Assembly: GCA_900548255.1 (NCBI GenBank)
Contig: URKH01000056.1
Location: 1-14,358 of the forward strand
Length of the DNA stretch: 14,358 nucleotides
Direction of reading: 5' to 3'
Source of the DNA: an uncultured Collinsella sp.
Lineage (GTDB): Bacteria; Actinomycetota; Coriobacteriia; Coriobacteriales; Coriobacteriaceae
The notes beneath the pieces were generated by a model, which was not told the origin of the DNA, made no database searches, and saw only the letters and a program-made list of their open reading frames with translations. Shown here one piece after another: positions 5,688 through 12,720 of the stretch; positions within the stretch are counted from its first letter, which is position 1, and every line of letters starts with the position of its first letter. Position numbers and translations under genes: made by a program.

Positions 5688-6833
5688 CTAGAGCACCTCC
5701 GTGTAACTGCCAAAGTAGGTGAAGCTTTCGCACACGTCGTCGATGGAATCGAGCAGGTCATCGAGGGCCTTGCTGCCAAAGGGGCAGTCCAGGTCAAAGT
5801 AGAACATAAACTCAAAGTCGTGCCCGGGGATGGGGCGGCTCTCGAGCTTGATGAGGTTGATATTGAGCGCGTAGAAGCGCTCGAGTACGCGATAGAGTGC
5901 GCCCGGCTCGTTGGCCGTGGTAATCATGAGCGAGGTGCGGTTGGCGCCGGGGTAGACGCGTGGCTCGCGGCTGATGACGACAAAGCGCGTGTAGTTGTTG
6001 TCCGAGTCCTGGATGTTGGGCTCCAGTACCTCCAGGCCGTAGAGTGCGGCGCAGCTGCGCGATGCGATGGCGGCAACATCGGTGCGCTCGGAGCTGGCGA
6101 CCATCTCGGCCGACATGGCCGTGTTGGGGTACTTGGTGGCGTGCAGGTCGTGCGCCTCGATAAAGCCGGCGCATTGGGCAATGGCCTGGCCGTGGCTGTA
6201 GACCTCGTGCACGTCCGCAAGCTTGGTGCCGGGCTTGACGAGCAGGTTGTGGTCGATCTTGAGGCGCAGCGAGCGCACGATGTGGAAGTCGAACTGGGCG
6301 AGCAGGTCGTAGACGGCGTTGACCGAGCCGGCGGTGGAGTTCTCGATGGGCAGCACGCCAAACTCGCAGAAGCCGTCGCGCACGGCACGCATGACGCCCT
6401 CGAAGGTCTCGAAAAACGCGATGTCGGGCACGTCGAAGAGCTTGCATGCGGCGATTTGGCTGTAAGCGCCCTCGACGCCCTGGCAGGCGACGGTGGCCGT
6501 TTGAGGGAAGGGCGTGTCGGAGGCTGCAGCCGTGGCATGGGCCTTTTGCGACACCGTGATGCCCTTGAGCTCGTTGATGTAGCGCTGCTGCGCGGCCTTG
6601 CTCATGCTCATGAGGAGACGGAACAGGGTGATGGTCTGCGCCTCGTAGCGCTCGGGCGCGCGGCTGGCGAGGTTGTTGAGCTTGGAACGCTCACGGGCGG
6701 GGTCGAAGACGGCCTTGCCCATCTCGATTTTTGACTTGGCGACCTCGGTGGCAATGTCCATGCGCTCGACAAAGCTGTTGAGGAGCGTGGTGTCGATGCC
6801 ATCGATGGCCTGGCGGATGTCAGCAAGGTCCAT
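5688..6833 (-). CDS. pheA: Bifunctional chorismate mutase/prephenate dehydratase (P-protein)
   Basis: Converts chorismate to prephenate, then to phenylpyruvate, the committed step to phenylalanine. With the ATG at 6833 the protein has 381 residues in three parts. Residues 1 to about 85 are an AroQ-type helical chorismate mutase (DLADIRQAIDGIDTTLLNSFVER). Residues about 113-290 are prephenate dehydratase, with GVEGAYS at 119-125, ENSTAGSV at 164-171 and the catalytic NYTRF block at 280-284. Residues about 300-381 are an ACT regulatory domain, with EPGALY and the LESRP loop at 330-334 that binds phenylalanine in relatives. Feedback inhibition by phenylalanine is therefore likely. An in-frame GTG at 6848 is possible, but AAAGGGG 5 nt before ATG 6833 favours the shorter form. 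It lies between aroC (43-nt gap) and aroEK (no gap). Confidence 0.95.
   Translation of the reverse strand: MDLADIRQAIDGIDTTLLNSFVERMDIATEVAKSKIEMGKAVFDPARERSKLNNLASRAPERYEAQTITLFRLLMSMSKAAQQRYINELKGITVSQKAHATAAASDTPFPQTATVACQGVEGAYSQIAACKLFDVPDIAFFETFEGVMRAVRDGFCEFGVLPIENSTAGSVNAVYDLLAQFDFHIVRSLRLKIDHNLLVKPGTKLADVHEVYSHGQAIAQCAGFIEAHDLHATKYPNTAMSAEMVASSERTDVAAIASRSCAALYGLEVLEPNIQDSDNNYTRFVVISREPRVYPGANRTSLMITTANEPGALYRVLERFYALNINLIKLESRPIPGHDFEFMFYFDLDCPFGSKALDDLLDSIDDVCESFTYFGSYTEVL
5695..5700 (-). promoter_or_regulatory. Ribosome binding site of aroEK inside the pheA end
   Basis: GGAGGT on the minus strand lies 7 nt before the aroEK ATG and within the last codons of pheA. It indicates tight translational coupling at a junction with no intergenic base. 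Confidence 0.75.
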
Positions 6834-6838
6834 GGAGA

Positions 6839-6845
6839 CCCCTTT
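6839..6845 (-). promoter_or_regulatory. Ribosome binding site that fixes the pheA start
   Basis: AAAGGGG on the minus strand ends 5 nt before ATG 6833. It overlaps the alternative GTG start at 6848, which itself has no comparable upstream site. Confidence 0.6.
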
Positions 6846-6876
6846 CACGTGTCGGGGGATGTTGAGGGGTGGGTAG

Positions 6877-7974
6877 TTAGCGCTGGGCGGCGTCTTCGAG
6901 GAGGGCGTCCCAGATGGCGAGGGCGGCGGCTGCTTCGGCTACGGGGACAGCTCGGGGGACGATGCAGGGATCGTGGCGGCCATGGACCGAGAGCTCGGCA
7001 TTTTCCATAGCGTCCATGTCCACCGTCTGCTGCTCGCGGCCAATTGAGGGCGTCGGCTTTACGGCCATGCGCCACATGACGGGAGCGCCGGTCGAAATAC
7101 CGCCCAGGATGCCGCCGGCGTTATTGGATTCGACCTCGATCTCGCCGGTTTCGGCATCGATTCGATACGGATCGTTGTTCTCGCTGCCGCGCATGGCGGC
7201 CACGGCAAAGCCCATGCCAAACTCCACGCCCTTTACGGCGGGAATGCCAAACGCGATTTGCGCGATGCGGTTCTCGATGCCGTCGAACATGGGGTCGCCG
7301 ATGCCTGTGGGAAGCCCGTAAATGCCGCACTCCACGATGCCGCCGATGCTGTCGAGTTCGTCTCGCGCGGCTAGGATCTCCTCACGCATGCGGCCGGCTG
7401 CGGCGGCGTCAATGCACGGCAGATCGTTCGTAAGGATCGCCTTGCGGTCGGCCTCGCGATAGACCATATCGTCCATCGGCAGGTCGGAGATGCCGCCGAT
7501 CTGCGCCACATGCGCCATCACTTTAATGCCGCAGGCCTCGAGTGCCTGCAGCGCAATGCCGCCGGCGATGCACAGGGGTGCCGTTAGGCGGCCGGAGAAA
7601 TGCCCGCCGCCGGCGACATCGTGCATGTTGTGATACTTCACACGCGCAGGGAAGTCCGCATGTCCCGGACGGGGCTTGCGGCGCAGCTCGGAGTAATCCT
7701 TGGAGCGCGTGTTGGTGTTCTCGATAATCGCGGCGATGGGCGCGCCGGTGGTATGTCCATCGACCACGCCGGCGATGATGTGGGCGGCGTCGGCCTCGCG
7801 GCGTTTGGTCGCGGTCTCGTCGCGACCGGGGGCACGACGGTCGAGGAAGGCCTGCAGCTGCTCCTGGTCAACAGCGATGCCCGCCGGAATGCCATCGAGG
7901 GAGCAGCCGATGGCGGGGGAGTGCGACTGGCCGAAGATGCTTAAGTGCAAGACGTTGCCAAAGGTCGAGGACAT
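6877..7974 (-). CDS. aroC: Chorismate synthase
   Basis: Seventh shikimate step: FMN-dependent anti-elimination of phosphate from 5-enolpyruvylshikimate-3-phosphate to give chorismate. The 365 residues match the family's usual 350-390. The N-terminal signature FGNVLHLSIFGQSHSPAIG contains catalytic His18. The core has KPRPGHADF (100-108) and the FMN-site block GGGHFSGRLTA (122-132), a Phe-Ser-Gly variant of the more common form. A C-terminal SVHGRHDPCIVPRAVPV block carries the second catalytic His. The ATG at 7974 is preceded by AGGAGG about 6 nt upstream, inside aroA, and only one base separates it from the aroA stop. The reduced FMN must come from a flavin reductase elsewhere, since no fused reductase is present. 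Confidence 0.96.
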   Translation of the reverse strand: MSSTFGNVLHLSIFGQSHSPAIGCSLDGIPAGIAVDQEQLQAFLDRRAPGRDETATKRREADAAHIIAGVVDGHTTGAPIAAIIENTNTRSKDYSELRRKPRPGHADFPARVKYHNMHDVAGGGHFSGRLTAPLCIAGGIALQALEACGIKVMAHVAQIGGISDLPMDDMVYREADRKAILTNDLPCIDAAAAGRMREEILAARDELDSIGGIVECGIYGLPTGIGDPMFDGIENRIAQIAFGIPAVKGVEFGMGFAVAAMRGSENNDPYRIDAETGEIEVESNNAGGILGGISTGAPVMWRMAVKPTPSIGREQQTVDMDAMENAELSVHGRHDPCIVPRAVPVAEAAAALAIWDALLEDAAQR

Positions 7975-7975
7975 G

Positions 7976-9295
7976 CTATTCCTCCTCGAGCGTGACCTTG
8001 CCGCCCAGCAGGCGGTAGTGGTCGAAGAAATCGGGATAGGACTTGTTGACGGCCTCGGCGCCGTGGATCACGACCTCGCCGGCGGCGCGGCTCGCGGCGA
8101 TAGCGGCCATCATGGCGATGCGATGGTCGTTGTGCGAATCGACCTCGCCGCCGGTGAAGGCATCGACACCCTTGATGATGAGGTCATCACCGGCAATGCG
8201 CACCTGCGCGCCCAGCGCGGTGAGCTCGCGGGTGGTGGTGACCAGACGGTCGGATTCCTTGATGCGCAGACGGGCGCAATCGCGGATAAAGGTGCGGCCC
8301 TGTGCCAGCGAGGCCACGGCCGAGATGACGGGCACCAGGTCCGGAATGTCGTGGGCACTCATCTCAAAGCCGGCGAGCTTGTCGGACTGCACGGTGGCGG
8401 CGTTGGTGGAGCGCACGATGCGGGCGCCAAAGCGCGAAAGCGCGGCAAGCACGTTACGGTCGCCCTGTGCGGAGCTCAGCGACACGCCCTCGACGGTGAT
8501 TGGGTCGGTGCCGATGGCGCCGGCGCACAGCCAAAAGGCGGCGTTGGACCAGTCGCCCTCGACGGCTACGCTGCCGGGCGTGCGGTACGAGCCACTGCTC
8601 ACGCGGAAGTTCGTGACCTCGGGCTGGCCGTCCTTGGCCGGAATGCGCTCGACGTTGACCTCGACGCCAAAGGCCTTCATGGCCTGTATCGTCAGGTTGA
8701 TGTAGGGGCGGCTCTCGATGAGGCCGGTTACCTGCACGCAGGAGGGCTGGGCCAGCAGCGGGGCTGCCAGCAGCAGGCCCGAGATGTACTGCGAGCTCAC
8801 GTTGCCCGGAAGCACAAAGGTGCCCGGGCGCATGCGGCCGCTCGTCTTGAGCGGAAAACCGCCCAGACCCTGTAGGTCGCAGCCGGCGGCGATGATCTCG
8901 TCCGAGAGCGGGGAGAGCGGGCGGGCGCCCAGGCGGCCCTGGCCCACGAAGGTGGCATCCGCACCCAGCGCGCAGGCGACAGGCAGCATAAAGCGCAGCG
9001 TGGAGCCACTTTCACCGCAGTCAAGCGTGCCGCCGGCAAGGGCCTTGAGCAGACCAAACTCAACACTCTTCATGGTGGGGTGGACCTGGAAGCCGTCCTC
9101 GACGGTCTCGATGCGAGCACCCAGTGCCGTAAGGCAGCGCACCGTGGCCTCGATGTCGGCGCAGGTGGTGTTGCAGGTGACGTGTGTCTCGCCGTTGGCA
9201 AGCGCAGCGCAGATGATCAGGCGATGCGCCATCGACTTGGACGCGATGGCGGGAACGGTGCCCTTGAGCGGGGACGGGGTGATGCGGGCTAGCAT
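7976..9295 (-). CDS. aroA: 5-enolpyruvylshikimate-3-phosphate synthase (EPSP synthase)
   Basis: Sixth shikimate step: joins phosphoenolpyruvate to shikimate-3-phosphate. The 439 residues fit the family (420-450). Recognisable sites are SKSMAHR (19-25, with Lys20 and Arg25), the PEP loop GESGSTLRFM (94-103), GRLGARPL (120-127), SSQYISGLL (167-175), DIPDLVPV with catalytic Asp319, RIKESDR (344-350), HNDHRIAM and a late Lys418. The PEP loop reads G-E-S-G-S-T rather than the G-N-A-G-T-A or G-N-S-G-T-T of the textbook classes, so sensitivity to glyphosate cannot be inferred simply. The ATG overlaps the end of aroB by 7 nt. A GGGAG lies 10 nt upstream, so translation is probably coupled. Confidence 0.96.
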   Translation of the reverse strand: MLARITPSPLKGTVPAIASKSMAHRLIICAALANGETHVTCNTTCADIEATVRCLTALGARIETVEDGFQVHPTMKSVEFGLLKALAGGTLDCGESGSTLRFMLPVACALGADATFVGQGRLGARPLSPLSDEIIAAGCDLQGLGGFPLKTSGRMRPGTFVLPGNVSSQYISGLLLAAPLLAQPSCVQVTGLIESRPYINLTIQAMKAFGVEVNVERIPAKDGQPEVTNFRVSSGSYRTPGSVAVEGDWSNAAFWLCAGAIGTDPITVEGVSLSSAQGDRNVLAALSRFGARIVRSTNAATVQSDKLAGFEMSAHDIPDLVPVISAVASLAQGRTFIRDCARLRIKESDRLVTTTRELTALGAQVRIAGDDLIIKGVDAFTGGEVDSHNDHRIAMMAAIAASRAAGEVVIHGAEAVNKSYPDFFDHYRLLGGKVTLEEE

Positions 9296-10386
9296 GCGGA
9301 TGCGTCTCCCTTCTGGCCGAGGCCCTCGGCAATGAGTTCGTGGAAAGTGGAAAGCGGCGTGCGGTCGATGCTGCAGCGGCCAATGCCGTGCGGAATCACC
9401 AGATCGATGGTGTCGCCCGCGCGCTTCTTGTCGTGGAGCGCCTCGGCAAAGACGGCATCGGCATCTAGGTCGCAGCGGGTCTTGAGGCCATGGCGGGCGC
9501 AGAGCTCCTCAATACGACCGGGCAGTGCAGCATCGCAAGCGCCGTGCAGGGCCGCGGCGCGCGTGATGATGCCCATGCCGATCGACACGCAGTTGCCGTG
9601 TCCCAGCTCAAAGTGCTCGCAGGCCTCGACGGCATGTCCGGCACTGTGTCCAAAGTTGAGGAGCTTGCGCTGGTTGGTTTCGCGCTCGTCGGCGACGACC
9701 ACGGCGCGTTTGATGTCGATATTGCGGGCAATGATAAGCGCCACGCGAGCCACGTCCTGGTTGAGCAGCTCCAGCGTGAGCGGGGTCTTCTCCAGCTCGG
9801 CGAAAAGCTCCGGGTCGGCGATTACGGCGTGCTTGACGACCTCGCCGCAGCCGTCGGCGAACTGCTCGGGCGTGAGGGTGGCCAGGCACCCCACGTCGGC
9901 GATAACCACGCTCGGCTGCCAAAAGGCGCCGGCCAAGTTCTTGCCGGCAGCCAGGTCTATGGCGGTCTTGCCTCCCACCGACGAATCCACCATGGCGAGC
10001 AGGCTCTGCACAAACTTGCAGCCGCGCATGTAGGTGGCGGCCACAAAGCCCGCCACGTCGCCCACGACGCCGCCGCCGAGTGCCACGATCACGTCGGAGC
10101 GCGAAAGCTCGTGCTCGGCCACAAACTCCAAAATGGCAACGTAAGTCTCGGCGCGCTTATGGGCCTCGCCGGCCTCGAAGGTGCAGATGCTTACCTCATA
10201 GCCTGACGCCTCCAGGCTCTGCTTGACGGGCATCTGGTAGAGCGGACCCACATTGGTGTCCGTTACGATGACGGCCTTGGTGCCGCCGGCGGTGGCGCGC
10301 ACGAGCGGCCCCGCCTGCTCCAGCAAAAACGTGCCAACATGCACCTGGTAGGGGCGTGCAGTGTCGATATCGATGGTAATCGCCAT
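9289..10386 (-). CDS. aroB: 3-dehydroquinate synthase
   Basis: Second shikimate step: NAD- and metal-dependent cyclisation of DAHP to 3-dehydroquinate. The 365 residues are the usual length. The NAD-site loop GGGVVGDVAGF is at 104-114 and DSSVGGKTAID at 134-144. GKNLAGAFWQP follows, then GEVVKH with metal ligand Glu182, NFGHSAGHAVE with His247, and LGHGNCVSIGM with His263. The common Thr of NFGHTxGH is Ser here, a mild substitution. ATG 10386 has AAAGGA 9 nt upstream. The gene follows tyrA by 36 nt, the widest gap in the first half of the operon, and overlaps aroA by 7 nt at its end. Confidence 0.96.
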   Translation of the reverse strand: MAITIDIDTARPYQVHVGTFLLEQAGPLVRATAGGTKAVIVTDTNVGPLYQMPVKQSLEASGYEVSICTFEAGEAHKRAETYVAILEFVAEHELSRSDVIVALGGGVVGDVAGFVAATYMRGCKFVQSLLAMVDSSVGGKTAIDLAAGKNLAGAFWQPSVVIADVGCLATLTPEQFADGCGEVVKHAVIADPELFAELEKTPLTLELLNQDVARVALIIARNIDIKRAVVVADERETNQRKLLNFGHSAGHAVEACEHFELGHGNCVSIGMGIITRAAALHGACDAALPGRIEELCARHGLKTRCDLDADAVFAEALHDKKRAGDTIDLVIPHGIGRCSIDRTPLSTFHELIAEGLGQKGDASAC

Positions 10387-10422
10387 AAGCTTCGGTCCTT
10401 TCGACCTGGCGTGATAGGTGGT

Positions 10423-11337
10423 CTAGTGGGAGGCCTCGTCGTCGAGTGCACGCTTGATGCGGTCGCCCTCGGCAAGGAGATTCTCCAGATAGCGCTGGTC
10501 GCGGTCCTTGAGCGCACGGCTGTAGGCGCCGAGCGAGTCGATCAGGTGGTCGATCTCGAAGGCGAGTGCGTCGGCGTCGTCGATCATGAGCTCGGACCAC
10601 ATTTGCGGGTTGAGGTGCGCCACGCGGGTGAGATCGCGGTAGCTACCGGCCGAAAAGCCGTGGTGGACCTGGGCTGTGGGGCTTTTGACGTAGGCGTTGG
10701 ATACCACGTGCGCAAGCTGGCTCGTGAAGGCGATGACGCGGTCGTGCTCGGCGGCGCTGGTGACGCTGAACTTGCCAAAGCCCAAGGGGCGCACCATTTC
10801 GCGCACCTGGCCTAAAAGCTCGAGCTTAAGGGCGTCGTCCACCGCGGGCGGTACGAGCACCAGCGGGGCGCCCTGGAACAGGTCGGCACGGGAGTGGGCG
10901 TAGCCCGAGAACTGGGTGCCCGCCATGGGGTGCGCGCCCACAAAGTAAAAGCCGTGCTTTCGCGCGAGCTCAAAGGCTCGCTCGCACACAATGCCCTTGA
11001 CGCCTACGGTGTCGATCACCACAGGGCCCATGATGGCATCGGTGTCGGTGGCGTCGGCGAGCGCCTGGGCGTGCGCCTCGAGCCACTCGATGCATGCCTC
11101 GGGGTAGCAGGCAAGGACGATGATGTCACATTCGCCGAGTGTCTTGTCGTTGAGCTCTCCGGCGACAGTGCCCATGTTGGCGGCCGTCATGACATCGTCA
11201 TCGGGGTCCCAGGCCAGCACGCGGACGCCCGCCTGCGCATAGCCGCGGGCAAAGCTGCCGCCGATGAGGCCAAGGCCGACGATGCCGGCGCACTTGGGGC
11301 CGCCCTGGTTAACACGCGCGTTTCTCACCGTACCCAT
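10423..11337 (-). CDS. tyrA: Prephenate dehydrogenase
   Basis: Oxidatively decarboxylates prephenate to 4-hydroxyphenylpyruvate, the committed step to tyrosine. In this 304-residue protein the Rossmann loop GLGLIGGS is at 21-28, with Asp44 at the end of the second strand (LAWDPDD), which points to NAD rather than NADP. AHPMAGTQFSGY (135-146) carries a conserved His, and SQLAHVVSNAY (206-216) contains the likely catalytic His210. GSYRDLTRVA follows at 231-240. No C-terminal ACT domain is present, unlike some Firmicute TyrA proteins, so tyrosine control may act elsewhere, for instance on DAHP synthase. ATG 11337 sits 3 nt after the aroF stop with GGAG 6 nt upstream. An arogenate-using activity cannot be excluded from sequence. 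Confidence 0.93.
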   Translation of the reverse strand: MGTVRNARVNQGGPKCAGIVGLGLIGGSFARGYAQAGVRVLAWDPDDDVMTAANMGTVAGELNDKTLGECDIIVLACYPEACIEWLEAHAQALADATDTDAIMGPVVIDTVGVKGIVCERAFELARKHGFYFVGAHPMAGTQFSGYAHSRADLFQGAPLVLVPPAVDDALKLELLGQVREMVRPLGFGKFSVTSAAEHDRVIAFTSQLAHVVSNAYVKSPTAQVHHGFSAGSYRDLTRVAHLNPQMWSELMIDDADALAFEIDHLIDSLGAYSRALKDRDQRYLENLLAEGDRIKRALDDEASH

Positions 11338-11340
11338 GGG

Positions 11341-12363
11341 CTACTCCATGGTCTCTTGGCAGACAACCTCGCGGATGGCTCGGATGCGGCGCATGGTGTC
11401 GTCGAACTGATCGGGGGTGAGGGCCTGGGCGCCGTCGGACCAGGCGCGGCTCGGCTCGTCGTGGACCTCGATCTCCAGGCCGTTGGCACCGCAGGCGGTC
11501 GCGGCGAGCGCCATGGGCTCAACGTAGCGGGTGTAACCGGTGGCGTGGCTGGGGTCGGCGACGACGGGCAGGTGCGACAGGTGGTGCAGCACCGGCACGG
11601 CGTTGAGGTCGAAGGTATTGCGGGTGCGGGTCTCGAAGGTGCGGATGCCGCGCTCGCACAGGATGACGTTGTCATTGCCCTCGCTCATGATGTACTCGGC
11701 GGCCATAAGCAGCTCATCGATCGTGCCGGACATGCCGCGCTTAAGCAAGACCGGAGTCTTGGTCTTTCCGACCTCTTTGAGCAGAGGGAAGTTCTGGGCG
11801 TTGCGGGCGCCGATCTGCATGACGTCGATCTTCTTGTCCAGGAAGACCTGCACGTCGCGTGGGTCCATGATCTCGGTGACGATCGGCATATCGAGCTCGG
11901 CAGACGCCTCGCACAGCAGGTCGAGGCCGGCGGGGCCCATGCCCTGGTAGGCGTAGGGGGAGGTGCGGGGCTTGTAGGCACCGCCGCGCAGCATCGTGGC
12001 GCCGGCGGCCTTCACGCGGCGGGCGATGCGGATGAGGTTCTCGCCCTCGACGGAGCACGGGCCGGCGATGACCTGGAACTGATCGCCGCCGATCTTGACG
12101 CCGTGGCCGCAGTCGATGACGGAGTCCTCGGGGTGGAACTTGCGGTTGGCGCGCTTGAACGGCTCGGAGACGCGCTGTACGCGCTCGACGACGTCCATAG
12201 ACTCGAGCAGGAACGGGTCGATCTTGGTCGTATCGCCCACCAGGCCGATGATCGTCTCGTTCTCGCCGCGCGAGACATCGGTCTTCAGACCCTTTTTCTC
12301 AATCCAGCTGACGATATGGCTGACGGCCTCGTCGCTGGCGCTCTGCTTTAAAATTGCGATCAT
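11341..12363 (-). CDS. aroF: 3-deoxy-7-phosphoheptulonate (DAHP) synthase, type I-beta
   Basis: First and committed shikimate step: condenses phosphoenolpyruvate with erythrose-4-phosphate. The 340 residues have an N-terminal ferredoxin-like regulatory domain (about 1-70, starting MIAILKQSASDEAVSHIV). A TIM-barrel follows with AGPCSVE (100-106, metal-binding Cys103), GGAYKPRTSPY (127-137), LKRGM (207-211), CERGIR (236-241), DPSHATG (270-276, metal His273) and EIEVHDEP (298-304). This layout matches the Thermotoga-type enzyme, in which the N-terminal domain mediates inhibition by tyrosine or phenylalanine. The start is ATG 12363, with GAGAGG about 6 nt upstream. An in-frame ATG at 12411 is rejected because it lies in a terminator loop. 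It is the first gene of the operon, behind a candidate attenuator. Confidence 0.95.
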   Translation of the reverse strand: MIAILKQSASDEAVSHIVSWIEKKGLKTDVSRGENETIIGLVGDTTKIDPFLLESMDVVERVQRVSEPFKRANRKFHPEDSVIDCGHGVKIGGDQFQVIAGPCSVEGENLIRIARRVKAAGATMLRGGAYKPRTSPYAYQGMGPAGLDLLCEASAELDMPIVTEIMDPRDVQVFLDKKIDVMQIGARNAQNFPLLKEVGKTKTPVLLKRGMSGTIDELLMAAEYIMSEGNDNVILCERGIRTFETRTRNTFDLNAVPVLHHLSHLPVVADPSHATGYTRYVEPMALAATACGANGLEIEVHDEPSRAWSDGAQALTPDQFDDTMRRIRAIREVVCQETME

Positions 12364-12373
12364 GGTGTGCCTC

Positions 12374-12436
12374 TCACCTCGATGGATAACCCTTGCAAAA
12401 ACGGCCCGCATCGCGAGCCGTGTATATATGGTGCAT
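12374..12436 (-). CDS. Possible 20-residue leader ORF overlapping the attenuator
   Basis: A short ORF starts ATG-CAC-CAT (MHHIYTARDAG...) and ends ...KGYPSR, with its stop 10 nt before the aroF ATG. It runs through the whole terminator hairpin and contains Tyr (codons 5 and 17) and Phe (codon 13). It has no ribosome site. However, the ATG is only 5 nt after a TATAAA box, so it could be translated leaderless if transcription starts at or next to it. Aromatic residues are not clustered as in classic leader peptides, and the ORF may be chance. Confidence 0.25.
   Translation of the reverse strand: MHHIYTARDAGRFCKGYPSR
12397..12421 (-). terminator. Intrinsic terminator in the aro leader (candidate attenuator)
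   Basis: On the minus strand, ACGGCTCGC pairs with GCGGGCCGT (9 bp, one G·U) around a 3-nt GAT loop and runs into five T residues. It ends 33 nt before the aroF ATG. The plus strand has no U-tract after the stem. No other minus-strand gene lies upstream in the window, so the hairpin can only act on transcripts entering the aro operon. That implies conditional read-through. Confidence 0.7.
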
Positions 12437-12441
12437 GAGAG

Positions 12442-12472
12442 TTTATACTATCTGACTCGCTTTTGCCTTCTA
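12442..12472 (-). promoter_or_regulatory. Likely promoter of the aro operon
   Basis: On the minus strand, TAGTATAAA gives overlapping -10 candidates: TAGTAT at plus 12445-12450 and TATAAA at plus 12442-12447. TTTAGA lies 18 nt before TAGTAT. Matches to consensus are only partial (about 4 of 6 for TTTAGA and TAGTAT). The position, upstream of the leader hairpin and in an otherwise gene-free gap, supports the call. Confidence 0.4.
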
Positions 12473-12506
12473 AAGTGGGCCGTTGCGCCGCGTCTTCCTC
12501 GGAATT

Positions 12507-12556
12507 GCAAAGCTTTTTCTTTTATTTTGATAGCCCGTGGTGCACTTGGGTATAAT
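12507..12556 (+). promoter_or_regulatory. Promoter of tRNA-Arg(CCG)
   Basis: TTGATA (12527-12532) and a perfect TATAAT (12551-12556) are separated by 18 nt. The tRNA begins 11 nt after the -10 box, leaving a leader of only a few bases. The stretch before the -35 (12507-12526) is T/A-rich and may act as an UP element. It is the best sigma-70-type promoter in the window. Confidence 0.85.
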
Positions 12557-12567
12557 GCCACACGTTG

Positions 12568-12644
12568 GCCCTATTAGCTCAGGGGATTAGAGCGTCTGCC
12601 TCCGGAGCAGAAGGCCGTTGGTTCGAATCCAACATGGGGCACCA
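12568..12644 (+). tRNA. tRNA-Arg (anticodon CCG)
   Basis: A 77-nt cloverleaf with encoded CCA. Acceptor arms are GCCCTAT (12568-12574) and ATGGGGC (12634-12640), with one G·U pair. The D stem is GCTC/GAGC and the anticodon stem is TCTGC/GCAGA. The anticodon CCG is at 12602-12604, and the T arm is fully paired around TTCGAAT. It reads CGG codons, expected to be useful in a GC-rich genome. It is transcribed divergently from the aro operon. Confidence 0.96.
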
Positions 12645-12655
12645 TCGAACGTAAG

Positions 12656-12690
12656 ACCGTCCGAACCTCGCATGGTCCGGGCGGTTTTTC
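12656..12690 (+). terminator. Intrinsic terminator after tRNA-Arg(CCG)
   Basis: A 12-bp stem (ACCGTCCGAACC with GGTCCGGGCGGT) has one A·C mismatch and one G·U pair. The loop is 6 nt and five T residues follow. It separates the tRNA from the ATPase gene, which starts 30 nt later. Confidence 0.88.
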
Positions 12691-12720
12691 TTATACCGAC
12701 GCGACGTGATGGGACGTGGT

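Noticed and set aside
4995..6734. 579-codon plus-strand open frame
   Set aside because: It lies antisense to pheA and aroEK, both of which have full catalytic motifs. Its own translation is a low-complexity Ala/Val/Gly/Asp mix typical of the reverse frame of GC-rich genes.
7700..8875. 391-codon plus-strand open frame
   Set aside because: Shadow of aroA and aroC; no homology-like motifs, and both minus-strand genes are certain.
10894..12351. 485-codon plus-strand open frame
   Set aside because: Antisense to tyrA and aroF, which are unmistakable. The composition is that of a GC-driven shadow, with no domain and no ribosome site.
12364..12411. Longer aroF start at ATG 12411 adding 16 residues
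   Set aside because: That ATG is inside the loop of the leader terminator and has no ribosome site. The ATG at 12363 has one and matches the start of the family's N-terminal domain.
12364..12567. T-box riboswitch controlling the aro operon
   Set aside because: No T-box core motif and no specifier stem can be seen, and the likely leader is too short.
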